DNA of 18,831 bases from Tyzzerella sp. (GTDB lineage Bacteria; Bacillota; Clostridia; Lachnospirales; Anaerotignaceae), in contig DXZA01000001.1 of the NCBI GenBank assembly GCA_019415525.1, positions 1 through 18,831 on the forward strand, in the 5' to 3' direction. The number at the start of each line of letters is the position of its first letter. The first letter of the stretch is position 1. A model generated the notes under the pieces. It did no database searches, was not told the DNA's origin, and saw only the letters and a list, made by a program, of their open reading frames with translations. The translations under genes and the position numbers were made by a program. Of this stretch, positions 1-7,936 are shown piece by piece.

Positions 1-133
1 TTATAATATTTTATATATAATGTTAATATATATTATAATATTTTTGTGATATACTGAAAAAAATACTATTTATTTAAATATTCAAAATATAAAAACTAAA
101 CTAATATTATTTAATTTGGGAGGGATATTTATT

Positions 134-499
134 ATGGTAGAAAAGCTTATAAAAAAAGAATTATCATTTACTAAACTTATAGTAAAAGTACAAAAAGTAG
201 GTAAAGATTTGCTTGTTGTTATTGAAGGAGGAGATAAGCCACATATAGGTTGTACTGTATTATCTATACCTAGAGATTCTTTAAAAACTGCAGGTAGAAT
301 AAGCTGTACATCTTCTGTAATAAATATTACCGGTCATAAAGATGAAGAAATTTGTAGATATATTGCAGAGGCTGTATGTAGAAGTAAACATGCAGTTACT
401 GTTTGTACAGGTGGATTTCATGTTGAAAATATAACTGAAGAACAACTTAAAGAAGTTTTAGAAGTTATTCCAGAAATTATACTTGAAATTTTAGAATAG
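134..499 (+). CDS. LpdD-like (prenylated-flavin chaperone-like) small protein
   Basis: A 121-residue soluble protein with no signal peptide or membrane segment. It resembles the small LpdD-like family, named from the third subunit of gallate-type decarboxylases and proposed to help handle prenylated FMN for UbiD-type enzymes. Recognisable pieces are GGDKPHIG (residues 32-39), a GHKDE turn (67-71) and GGFHVENI (93-100). The ATG at 134 is chosen because GGGAGGG (118-124) lies nine bases upstream; the longer TTG start at 116 would overlap that site. The next gene begins 28 bases downstream in the same direction, so the two are probably co-transcribed. No UbiD-type decarboxylase or UbiX is in view, so the partner is unknown. 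The family call rests on motif memory and is moderately sure; the function here is inference. Confidence 0.66.
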   Translation: MVEKLIKKELSFTKLIVKVQKVGKDLLVVIEGGDKPHIGCTVLSIPRDSLKTAGRISCTSSVINITGHKDEEICRYIAEAVCRSKHAVTVCTGGFHVENITEEQLKEVLEVIPEIILEILE

Positions 500-527
500 A
501 TATTTTTTATTAAGGAGAATTATTTTT

Positions 528-1511
528 ATGATAAATTTTGCTGTTATTGGAACTAATTTTATAACAGATAGACTTATAGAAGCTGTTAATCAATGTGATG
601 GTTTAAATTTTTATGGTGTATATTCTAGAAATTATGAAAAAGGATTGGAATTTGGTAAAAAATATAATGTTACAAATATATATACAGATTTAAATATTCT
701 TGCTAAAGATAATAATATAGATGCTGTATATATAGCAAGTCCAAACGGTATACATTATGAACAGGCAAAGATTATGCTTTCCAATAAAAAGCATGTTCTT
801 TGTGAAAAGACTATTGTTTCAAATAGTTCTGAACTTCAAGATATTATAAATTTAGCCTATGAAAATAATGTAGTTCTTTTAGAAGCTATGCGTTCAACTT
901 TTGATGAGGGATTTAAAAGTATAAAGAATAATATACATAAGCTTGGAAAAATAAGAAGTGTATTTTTTGAATATTGTCAATATTCTTCAAGATATGATAA
1001 ATATAAAAATGGGATTATAGAAAATGCTTTTAAACAAGAGCTTTCTAATGGTGCATTAACAGATATAGGTGTATATTGCGTTCATCCTCTTGTGGATTTA
1101 TTTGGAATGCCAAATGAAATAAGCTCTGTAAGTACAAAGCTTGAAACAGGTGTTGATGGTGCTGGTGTAATAACCGGAAAATATAGTGATATGATAGCTG
1201 TTTTAAGTTATTCAAAAATATCTCAAGGATATATACCTAATCAGATACAAGGAGAGAATGGTACAATGACTATTTCTAAGATTGCTGACCCAGATGAAGT
1301 GATTATAAATTATAGAAATGGTCAAAAAGAAATAATTCATAAACTTGAATGTAGCAATAATATGATTTATGAAGTAAAAGAATGGAAGAGATTAATAGAA
1401 AATAAAGAAATACATCATAAATATATTGAAAATTCAATAAAAGCTATTAAACTTATGGATATTGTAAGAAAACAAAATAACATAGTATTTCCTGCTGATA
1501 ATATATTATAA
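528..1511 (+). CDS. Gfo/Idh/MocA family NAD(P)-dependent oxidoreductase
   Basis: A 327-residue cytosolic dehydrogenase of the glucose-fructose oxidoreductase/inositol dehydrogenase/MocA family, which oxidises or reduces sugars, inositols and related compounds. The N-terminal Rossmann fold shows the family's GTNFI nucleotide-binding turn (8-12). The usual EKP catalytic lysine motif appears as EKT (93-95), keeping the lysine. The C-terminal domain carries ALTDIGVYCVHP, giving the expected Asp179 and His186. Length is normal for the family. AAGGAGA (511-517) precedes the ATG. The substrate cannot be told from sequence, and the neighbouring LpdD-like gene does not settle it. No convincing terminator follows; a six-base-pair AT-rich hairpin at 1526-1542 lacks a T tract. 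Confidence 0.86.
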   Translation: MINFAVIGTNFITDRLIEAVNQCDGLNFYGVYSRNYEKGLEFGKKYNVTNIYTDLNILAKDNNIDAVYIASPNGIHYEQAKIMLSNKKHVLCEKTIVSNSSELQDIINLAYENNVVLLEAMRSTFDEGFKSIKNNIHKLGKIRSVFFEYCQYSSRYDKYKNGIIENAFKQELSNGALTDIGVYCVHPLVDLFGMPNEISSVSTKLETGVDGAGVITGKYSDMIAVLSYSKISQGYIPNQIQGENGTMTISKIADPDEVIINYRNGQKEIIHKLECSNNMIYEVKEWKRLIENKEIHHKYIENSIKAIKLMDIVRKQNNIVFPADNIL

Positions 1512-1636
1512 GAATAATAAATATAATAACTGGAAAAGTTATATGTAAATAAATATATAACATTTTATATATAAAAAATATATTTATATATGATGAATTT
1601 TTATTTATTTTTTATATGAATACTAGTGTTTGTTGA

Positions 1637-1665
1637 TTGAAAAATATACAAAAATCGACTATAAT
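1637..1665 (+). promoter_or_regulatory. Promoter P1 of the nucleoside/amidohydrolase operon
   Basis: TTGAAA (1637-1642) and TATAAT (1660-1665) are separated by exactly 17 bases, five of six and six of six matches to the housekeeping consensus. Transcription would begin near 1672 and give a leader of about 170 nt before the ATG at 1841. Confidence 0.65.
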
Positions 1666-1724
1666 TACGAATATTTTATATATAAAATTTTAAAAAAGTA
1701 TAGTTTTAATTATTTTTTTGTTTC

Positions 1725-1740
1725 GTTTATGTAAACATAA
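1725..1740. promoter_or_regulatory. Overlapping inverted repeats, candidate operator
   Basis: GTTTA-TG-TAAAC (1725-1736) and TTATGT-AA-ACATAA (1727-1740) are two overlapping perfect dyads. They lie downstream of P1 and just upstream of the -35 of P2, a position suited to a repressor of P1 or an activator of P2. The cognate regulator is unknown, and short dyads are common by chance in AT-rich DNA. Confidence 0.35.
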
Positions 1741-1753
1741 TGTTAAATTAAAC

Positions 1754-1782
1754 TTGTAAAAAAACACTATATATGGGATAAT
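1754..1782 (+). promoter_or_regulatory. Promoter P2 (extended -10) of the nucleoside operon
   Basis: TTGTAA (1754-1759) and GATAAT (1777-1782) have a 17-base spacer, and a TGG triplet directly precedes the -10, giving an extended -10 element. The start would be near 1789, about 50 bases before the amidohydrolase ATG. Confidence 0.55.
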
Positions 1783-1840
1783 ATTAAGATAAAATACGAT
1801 ATAATGATTTTTATAAAAAGTAGTATTTAGGAGAATTAAC

Positions 1841-3163
1841 ATGAAAGATATTCATAGTATGTTAGACAAGCATCTTGATAAAATCATAAATGTTTGTGAA
1901 GATATATATAAAAATCCTGAGCTTGGATATAAAGAGTTCAGAACACGAGAAAAAGTTATTGAAGTTTTAAAAGAAATGGAAATACCATATAAAGATTGTG
2001 CTTATACAGGAATTCTTGCAGAGATTGATTCTCAAAAACAAGGACCTCATATAGCTCTTATATGTGAACTTGATGCTGTTCCTACACTTAATCATCCTTT
2101 TGCAAATAAAGAAGATAATGCTGCCCATACTTGTGGACATTATGCCCAAATAGGAGTAATGCTTAGTCTTTTTACAGCTTTAAAAGAGGCTCAAACACTA
2201 AATGAACTTTGCGGAAAAGTAACACTTGTTGTTACTCCAGCAGAAGAATTTTGTGATATGGATTATAGAAAAAAACTTATTTCAGAAGGAAAAATTTCAC
2301 ATCCATCTGGAAAACAAGAGATGATTTCACTTGGAGTATTTGATGATGTTGATATAGTTCTTTCTTGTCATGCTATGGGTCTTGATATGAACCGTTATCA
2401 TGCAGAAATAGGTGCAGGACTTAATGGATTTATTGGTAAAAGAATAGTGTTCCATGGACAAGCAGCCCATGCAGGAAGTAATCCGGCAGGTGGTATAAAT
2501 GCCCTTAATGCTGCAAATCTTGCTATGACAGGTATAAATTTTTTAAGAGAAACTTTTAGAGAAGAAGATGCAATAAGAGTACACTTTGTTATGTCTGAAG
2601 GTGGACAAACAGTTAATACAGTTCCTTCAAGAACACAACTTGATATGTATGTAAGAGCAAAAACAGTAGATGCTATATTTGAAACTAATAGAAAAGTTGA
2701 AAGAGCCTTAAAAGCAGGGGCATATGCAATAGGTTGCGACCTTGAAATTCAAGATACACCTGGATATTTCCCTCTTCATCAAGATGAAAATCTTACTGAA
2801 CTTGTAAAAGAACATATTCTTAAATATATGGATAAAGATATGGTTGCACAAGGAACACATGGTTTTGCATCAGGTGATATGGGTGATATTTCAATGATGT
2901 GGCCAACAGTTGAAATAGGTGTTGCTGGTTTCGTTGGAACAATGCATGGTGTAGATTTTAAAACAGCTGATTATGAACAAGCTTATAAAGTTCCTGCTCA
3001 TTATTTTGCAGATACAGTTATTGACCTTCTTTCTGATGGAGGCAAAAAGGCTTATGATATTAAAAAAGAATTTAAGCCTGTTATGACTAAGGAAAATTAT
3101 CTAAAACTTTTAGATGATTTAAATAAAACAACTATTTATAAGAAGGAGAATGAAGTTTTATGA
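1841..3163 (+). CDS. M20-family metallo-amidohydrolase
   Basis: A 440-residue cytosolic zinc/manganese peptidase-like amidohydrolase of the M20 family (the group of aminoacylases, AbgB and IAA-amino-acid hydrolases). It cleaves an amide bond on an unknown substrate. The catalytic domain shows ELDAVP (76-81), HTCGHYAQ (96-103) with likely ligands Cys98 and His100, AEE (134-136), SCHAMG with His177, and a C-terminal His369. The dimerisation domain begins near FHGQAAHAGSNP (204-215). The usual CGHDxH motif reads CGHYAQ here, which places it in a sub-branch. It is the first gene of the operon, with AGGAG before the ATG, and its TGA overlaps the lipoprotein ATG (ATGA at 3160-3163), implying translational coupling. 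That context suggests the substrate is taken up with, or released from, a nucleoside-type compound; this is inference. Confidence 0.9.
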   Translation: MKDIHSMLDKHLDKIINVCEDIYKNPELGYKEFRTREKVIEVLKEMEIPYKDCAYTGILAEIDSQKQGPHIALICELDAVPTLNHPFANKEDNAAHTCGHYAQIGVMLSLFTALKEAQTLNELCGKVTLVVTPAEEFCDMDYRKKLISEGKISHPSGKQEMISLGVFDDVDIVLSCHAMGLDMNRYHAEIGAGLNGFIGKRIVFHGQAAHAGSNPAGGINALNAANLAMTGINFLRETFREEDAIRVHFVMSEGGQTVNTVPSRTQLDMYVRAKTVDAIFETNRKVERALKAGAYAIGCDLEIQDTPGYFPLHQDENLTELVKEHILKYMDKDMVAQGTHGFASGDMGDISMMWPTVEIGVAGFVGTMHGVDFKTADYEQAYKVPAHYFADTVIDLLSDGGKKAYDIKKEFKPVMTKENYLKLLDDLNKTTIYKKENEVL

Positions 3164-4296
3164 AAAAAAGATTATTAAGCGTTTTTGCAATCGCTGTAAT
3201 GACAGTATCAATGCTTGCTGGTTGTGGAAGTAGCACAGATAATAGTGCTGATACAGGAAATAATTCAGCAACTACAGAAGAAGCTGGTGAAAAATTAAAA
3301 GTAAGTCTTCTTGTTACAGGTTCATTTGGTGATAAAGCATTTAATGATTCAGCTCAGGAAGGTATGGAAAAAATTAAAGCTGAGTTAAGTGATAAATGTG
3401 ATGTTGAAATGATAGAGATGGGAAATGACAAAACAAAATTTGAAGGTTCTCTTCTTGATGCTTCAGATTCAGACGCTGATGTAATCATTGTTGGAACATG
3501 GGATATGAAAGAAATCCTTGAAACAGTTGCTCCTCAGTATCCAGATAAAAAATATATTATATTCGATACAGATGTTGACTACTCACTTGGACTTGAAAAT
3601 GTATATTCAATGAGCTACAAACAGAACGAAGCTGCTTTCCTTGCAGGTGTTCTTGCAGCAGGTGTTACAACATCAGATATGGAATTTGCTAATCCTGAAG
3701 CTAAAATCGGTTTCATTGGTGCTAAAGATACAGCAGCAGTTATCAATGACTCTGCTGTAGGATATATTGAAGGTGCTAAATTTATGAATCCTGATATTAA
3801 AGTTCTTGTATCATATGTAGGTTCATATACAGACTCTGCAACAGCAAAAGAACTTGCTCTTACACAGTATTCAAATGGTGCTGACTGTGTATTTGTTGCT
3901 GCTGGTCCTGCTTCTGTTGGTGTTATCGAAGCTGGTGCAGAAAGCCAGAAATATGTTATTGGTGTAGACTCTGACCAGGCGCTTGCTTATGAAGGTAAAG
4001 ATGAAGCTAATTATATTATATCTTCAGCTATAAAAGGTGTTGGTATAAGTCTTTATAACTCAATTGAAAAAGACCTTGAAGGAACACTTCCTTATGGAAC
4101 ATATGAACAGCTTGGACTTAAAGAAGGTGCAGTGGGTCTTGCAGAAAATGATATTTATACATCAACAGTACCAGAAGATATAAGAGCAAATGTTGATGCA
4201 GCTGAAGAAAAAATCTTAAACGGTGAAGTAACAGTAAGTACAGCATACGGAATGGATGAAGCTACATTAGATGGAATAATAAACAGCGTTCAGTAA
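3160..4296 (+). CDS. BMP-family purine nucleoside-binding lipoprotein
   Basis: The 378-residue extracellular substrate-binding component of a nucleoside ABC importer, of the family of Treponema PnrA/TmpC, Borrelia BmpA and Bacillus NupN. A short basic and hydrophobic signal peptide ends in the lipobox LAGC, so Cys22 should be lipidated and anchor the protein to the membrane; a Ser/Asn/Thr-rich linker follows. The mature domain has the BMP signature FGDKAFNDSAQEGME, the GTWDMKEIL segment, the FDTDVD strand and VIGVDSDQ near the C-terminal lobe, all typical of the family. The ATG overlaps the amidohydrolase stop, and AAGGAG sits in the end of that gene. A hairpin follows, as often seen after binding-protein genes. 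Purine nucleoside specificity follows from the family and the linked deaminase. Confidence 0.92.
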   Translation: MKKRLLSVFAIAVMTVSMLAGCGSSTDNSADTGNNSATTEEAGEKLKVSLLVTGSFGDKAFNDSAQEGMEKIKAELSDKCDVEMIEMGNDKTKFEGSLLDASDSDADVIIVGTWDMKEILETVAPQYPDKKYIIFDTDVDYSLGLENVYSMSYKQNEAAFLAGVLAAGVTTSDMEFANPEAKIGFIGAKDTAAVINDSAVGYIEGAKFMNPDIKVLVSYVGSYTDSATAKELALTQYSNGADCVFVAAGPASVGVIEAGAESQKYVIGVDSDQALAYEGKDEANYIISSAIKGVGISLYNSIEKDLEGTLPYGTYEQLGLKEGAVGLAENDIYTSTVPEDIRANVDAAEEKILNGEVTVSTAYGMDEATLDGIINSVQ

Positions 4297-4307
4297 ATTT
4301 TGTATTT

Positions 4308-4341
4308 TAAAGCTGCTGCATAAATGCGGCAGCTTTATTTG
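4308..4341 (+). terminator. Intercistronic hairpin after the binding-protein gene (attenuator)
   Basis: A 13-base-pair stem with a TAAA loop (arms 4308-4320 and 4325-4337, one G-T pair) is followed by only a weak T tract. It probably terminates part of the transcripts or stabilises the upstream mRNA, raising the lipoprotein above the ATPase and permeases. Confidence 0.6.
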
Positions 4342-4376
4342 ATTAATAAAAAATATTTAATGAAAGGAATTCGAAT

Positions 4377-5933
4377 ATGGAGCAACATATTATACTGGAA
4401 GCACGTAATGTTACAAAAGTATATCCAGGTGGCGTTGTTGCCAATCATAATGTAAATCTTCAAATTATGAAGGGTGAAATACATGCTCTTGTTGGTGAAA
4501 ACGGTGCTGGAAAATCAACACTTATGAAAATGCTTTTCGGAATGATAAGCCCAACAGAAGGAAGTATTGTTGTTGATGGAAAAGAAATGCATTTTTCTTC
4601 TTCAAAAGATGCCATAAAAGCAGGTCTTGGAATGGTTCACCAGCATTTTATGCAAGTACCTTCTATGACTGTTGCAGAAAATCTTATACTTGGTGCTGAA
4701 ACTGGTACAAGTATAAAAATTGATAGAAAAAAAGCTGTTGAAATTACAAAAGAACTTTCTGAAAACTATAATCTTAAAGTTGATGCAGAGGAAAAAGTTC
4801 AAGATATTTCACTTGCTATGCGTCAAAAGCTTGAAATACTTAAGGCTCTTTATAGAGGAGCACATATACTTATACTTGATGAGCCAACAGCAGTACTTAC
4901 TCCACAGGAAACAGAAGAACTTTTTGAACAGCTTAAACTTTTAAGAGATAAAGGGCATACAATAATATTTATTTCACATAAATTAAATGAAGTAAAAGCC
5001 CTTTGTAATCGTATGACAATACTTAGAGATGGTAAAACAATGGGAACATACGATATATCTGACCTTGATGAAAATGAAATCTCACGTCTTATGGTTGGTA
5101 GAGATGTAAGTCTTGATATTGAAAAAGATGAAGCTAATTTTGGAAAAACTATATTTTCTGTTAAAAATATTTCTTATACAGACCATTTTGGAAAAACAAA
5201 AGTTGATAATGTTTCATTTTCTGTAAAAGAAGGACAAATTCTTGGTATTGCAGGTATTGATGGAAATGGTCAGTCAGAGCTTATAGAAATTATTGTGGGT
5301 GTTTTAAAGCAGCAAAATGGAAATATATTTATAAATGGAAATGATATTTCAAATGCTTCTGTACTTAAAAGACAAGAGTCCGGAATTTCTCATGTTTCAG
5401 AAGATAGAATGAGATTTGGTACAGCACCAAAACTTTCTTTAGAGGATAATGCTATATCAAAAATATATTATACAGATAAACTTAAAACAAGAGGTCTTCT
5501 TGATACAAAGAAAATTAATGAATTTACAAATAAAATACTTAAAGAATTTCTTGTAAAATATGATAATTCAAAACAAGCCATATCTGAGCTTTCAGGTGGT
5601 AATGTTCAAAAGGTTGTTGTAGGTAGAGAATATGATTATAGTCCTGACCTTCTTATAATGAACCAACCAACAAGAGGTATTGACGTTGGTGCAATAGAGT
5701 TTATACGTAAAAAAATAGTTGAAATGAGAAGTAATAGAAAAGCAATACTTCTTGTTTCTGCAGACCTTAGCGAAATACTTTCATTAAGCGATACAATACT
5801 TGTTATGCATGAAGGTAGAATAGTAGGATATATTGAAGATGTTAAAAATACATCAGAAAATGAACTTGGTCTTTATATGCTTGGAGTTAAAGAGGATTCA
5901 AAAGAACATATAGGAGGTGCGTATAGTGAATAA
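4377..5933 (+). CDS. Nucleoside ABC transporter ATP-binding protein (duplicated ATPase, NupO-like)
   Basis: The 518-residue cytoplasmic ATPase powering the nucleoside importer; two ABC modules are fused, as in sugar and nucleoside transporters. Module one has an intact Walker A (GENGAGKST, 40-48), the family's unusual signature region MRQKLEILKAL (148-158) and Walker B ILILDEP (164-170). Module two has a degenerate P-loop (GIDGNGQSEL, 293-302), an intact LSGGNVQK signature (405-412) and Walker B as LLIMNQP (425-431), with Gln in place of the catalytic Glu. The degenerate second site is usual for this family (Bacillus NupO/YufO), so it is not a sign of decay. AAAGGA precedes the ATG. The end overlaps the start of the first permease by eight bases. 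Substrate specificity is inferred from the family and neighbours. Confidence 0.95.
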   Translation: MEQHIILEARNVTKVYPGGVVANHNVNLQIMKGEIHALVGENGAGKSTLMKMLFGMISPTEGSIVVDGKEMHFSSSKDAIKAGLGMVHQHFMQVPSMTVAENLILGAETGTSIKIDRKKAVEITKELSENYNLKVDAEEKVQDISLAMRQKLEILKALYRGAHILILDEPTAVLTPQETEELFEQLKLLRDKGHTIIFISHKLNEVKALCNRMTILRDGKTMGTYDISDLDENEISRLMVGRDVSLDIEKDEANFGKTIFSVKNISYTDHFGKTKVDNVSFSVKEGQILGIAGIDGNGQSELIEIIVGVLKQQNGNIFINGNDISNASVLKRQESGISHVSEDRMRFGTAPKLSLEDNAISKIYYTDKLKTRGLLDTKKINEFTNKILKEFLVKYDNSKQAISELSGGNVQKVVVGREYDYSPDLLIMNQPTRGIDVGAIEFIRKKIVEMRSNRKAILLVSADLSEILSLSDTILVMHEGRIVGYIEDVKNTSENELGLYMLGVKEDSKEHIGGAYSE

Positions 5934-6972
5934 GAAATTTACAGCGGTTCGTCTTATTTGTGCTTTTTTAATTGCATTTCTTATAACAGTTGCAATTATA
6001 TTCTCAATAAGTGAAGAGCCTTTGACAGCTATATCCAATTTATTTTTAGGACCACTTCAATCAAAGAGATATTTCTTTGAAGTTTTTGCAAGTGCAACTC
6101 CTATTATGTTTACAGGTCTTGCTCTTGGTCTTGTATTCAAATCAGGTAATTTCTCTATGATTGCAGATGCTTCACTTTATACAGGTGGTGTTATAGCTGC
6201 TGCAATAGCTATTTTATTACCTATGCCAATGATAATACACCCAATATTTATATTTATAGTTGCGGCTGTAATAGGTGGTATTATAGGTAGTATACCAGCT
6301 ATACTTAAAGTAAAATTTAAAGCAAATGAACTTGTTACATCGCTTATGTTTAACTATGTATTCTTTTATATAGGAATATATACTGTAAATACATTTTTTG
6401 TAGATAGACAGGCAGGAACTTTTGCTTCATTAAAATATTCACCTACTGCAACATTGGGAAATATGATTTCGGGAACATCTCTTCATTTTGGATTTGTTAT
6501 TGCAATAGCAGTTGTAATATTTTTATATATACTTTTATATAAAACAAAATTTGGTTATGAAATACGTATATCAGGAAGTAATCCTGAATTTGCTAAATAT
6601 AGTGGTATAAATACAAGTAAAGTTATAATACTTACACAGGTTATAGCTGGTGCAGTTGCGGGTCTTGGTGGTGCAGTTGAACAGCTTGGTATGTATCAAA
6701 GATTTAATTGGCAGGATTCACCTTCATATGCTTGGGACGGTGTTATTATAGCTATACTTTCTGGAAATAATCCTAAATTTGTTCCTTTTGCAGCATTTTT
6801 CCTTGCCTATATTCGTGTAGGTGCAGACCTTATGTCAAGACGTTCTGATGTTCAGAATGAACTTGTTTCAATAGTACAAGCTGTTCTTATATTATTTATA
6901 ACAGCTGAAAGATTTATGGCTGGTTGGAAACAAAGACAGGAAGCTAAAAAAGCATTAAAGGAGGAGGCATAA
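5926..6972 (+). CDS. Nucleoside ABC transporter permease, first subunit (NupP-like)
   Basis: A 348-residue integral membrane permease of the branched-chain/ribose-type (BPD_transp_2) family that forms half of the nucleoside channel. It has multiple hydrophobic helices, and the cytoplasmic coupling region follows YKTKFGYEIRISGSNPEFAKYSGI, with the EIRxxGxxPxxAxxxGI pattern typical of these subunits. A GTG start at 5926 is chosen because AGGAGG (5912-5917) lies eight bases upstream; a GTG at 5917 is in frame but falls on the ribosome binding site. The start lies inside the 3' end of the ATPase gene and the end is two bases before the next permease, so expression is likely coupled. Confidence 0.95.
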   Translation: MNKKFTAVRLICAFLIAFLITVAIIFSISEEPLTAISNLFLGPLQSKRYFFEVFASATPIMFTGLALGLVFKSGNFSMIADASLYTGGVIAAAIAILLPMPMIIHPIFIFIVAAVIGGIIGSIPAILKVKFKANELVTSLMFNYVFFYIGIYTVNTFFVDRQAGTFASLKYSPTATLGNMISGTSLHFGFVIAIAVVIFLYILLYKTKFGYEIRISGSNPEFAKYSGINTSKVIILTQVIAGAVAGLGGAVEQLGMYQRFNWQDSPSYAWDGVIIAILSGNNPKFVPFAAFFLAYIRVGADLMSRRSDVQNELVSIVQAVLILFITAERFMAGWKQRQEAKKALKEEA

Positions 6973-6973
6973 T

Positions 6974-7936
6974 ATGGAGATTTTAAATGATATATGGGCT
7001 GCATTAAGTGTGCCGGATTTCTATTTTGCTATGTTCCGTAGTGCAACTCCTGTACTTCTTACAACTTTAGGTGCTATGGTTGCATCTCGTGCCGGAACAA
7101 ATAATATTGCTCTTGAAGGTACAATGCTTATATCAGCTTTAGTTGGTGTTGTTGTAAGTGCTTTTACACAAAGTGCATGGATTGGATTTTTAGGTGCAGT
7201 TTTTGCAGGTTTTGTAATAAGTAATATACTTGCATATTTTGTACTTAAACTTAAATCAAATTCTGTTATATCAGGTATTGCTATAAATACATTTGCATCT
7301 GGTGGAACAATATTTGTTTTATATCTTATTACAGGTGAAAAAGGTGCATCAACATCTTTACATTCACTTAAACTTCCAAGTATTAATATACCTATAATAC
7401 AGGATATACCTGTAATAGGTAAAATACTTTCAGGTCATCATATACTTACTTATGTTGGTCTTATACTTGTTGTTGTAATATGGTATATGTTTAAATATAC
7501 AAAATTAGGTATGCACATAAGAGCTGTTGGAGAATCTCCAGATGCAGCAGAATCTGTTGGTATTTCTGTTAAAAAGGTAAAATATATTGCACTTGTAATA
7601 AGTGGAATTCTTACAGGTATGTCAGGTGCATTCCTTTCTATGGGATATGTAGGTCTTTTCTCATCAGGTATGACTGCCGGTAGAGGTTATATTGCTCTTG
7701 CAACACAAGCTATTGCAGCAGGTAATGCAGTTGTAGGTATGTTTGCATCTCTTATATTTGGTTTCTGTTCAAGTCTTGCAAATTATCTTCAATCATCAGG
7801 AATACCACTTCAGTTTATACAACTTATGCCATATCTTATAATAATAATAGTATATACATGGTATTGTGCTATGGTTGAGAAAAATAAAATGAAAAGACAG
7901 TTTAGCCAAAAGAAAGGGGAGACACATGTAAAATGA
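6974..7936 (+). CDS. Nucleoside ABC transporter permease, second subunit (NupQ-like)
   Basis: A 320-residue integral membrane permease pairing with the upstream subunit. Typical features are the early RSATPVLLTTLGAMVASRAG segment with NIALEG, several transmembrane helices, and the coupling-loop pattern GMHIRAVGESPDAAESVGI. AGGAGG (around 6960) lies in the last codons of the first permease, so translation of the two is tightly linked. The gene ends in an ATGA overlap with adenosine deaminase (7933-7936). Its size and motifs match the shorter member of the NupP/NupQ pair. The charged, Gln/Lys-rich tail is probably cytoplasmic. Confidence 0.95.
   Translation: MEILNDIWAALSVPDFYFAMFRSATPVLLTTLGAMVASRAGTNNIALEGTMLISALVGVVVSAFTQSAWIGFLGAVFAGFVISNILAYFVLKLKSNSVISGIAINTFASGGTIFVLYLITGEKGASTSLHSLKLPSINIPIIQDIPVIGKILSGHHILTYVGLILVVVIWYMFKYTKLGMHIRAVGESPDAAESVGISVKKVKYIALVISGILTGMSGAFLSMGYVGLFSSGMTAGRGYIALATQAIAAGNAVVGMFASLIFGFCSSLANYLQSSGIPLQFIQLMPYLIIIIVYTWYCAMVEKNKMKRQFSQKKGETHVK

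Larger units (their letters stand above)
1512..1840. other. Gene-free regulatory gap before the nucleoside operon
   Basis: This 329-base very AT-rich stretch encodes no credible protein on either strand. It holds a weak hairpin (ATAACT/AGTTAT, 1526-1542) just after the oxidoreductase gene, a strong promoter (1637-1665), overlapping inverted repeats (1725-1740), a second extended -10 promoter (1754-1782), another isolated TATAAT (1800-1805), and the AGGAG ribosome binding site for the amidohydrolase gene (about 1830). I looked for a purine riboswitch because of the operon that follows and did not find its conserved core. Confidence 0.7.

Noticed and set aside
1..115. Promoter for the LpdD-like gene
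   Set aside because: Several TATAAT-like strings occur in this almost pure A/T stretch, but none pairs with a -35 at convincing spacing.
1672..1840. Purine riboswitch in the leader of the nucleoside operon
   Set aside because: The conserved TCTACC-type junction and paired kissing loops of purine riboswitches are not present.
4650..5933. Possible inactive ABC ATPase because of the Walker B Gln and degenerate second P-loop
   Set aside because: This asymmetry is normal in the nucleoside/sugar-type double ATPases, and the first site is intact.
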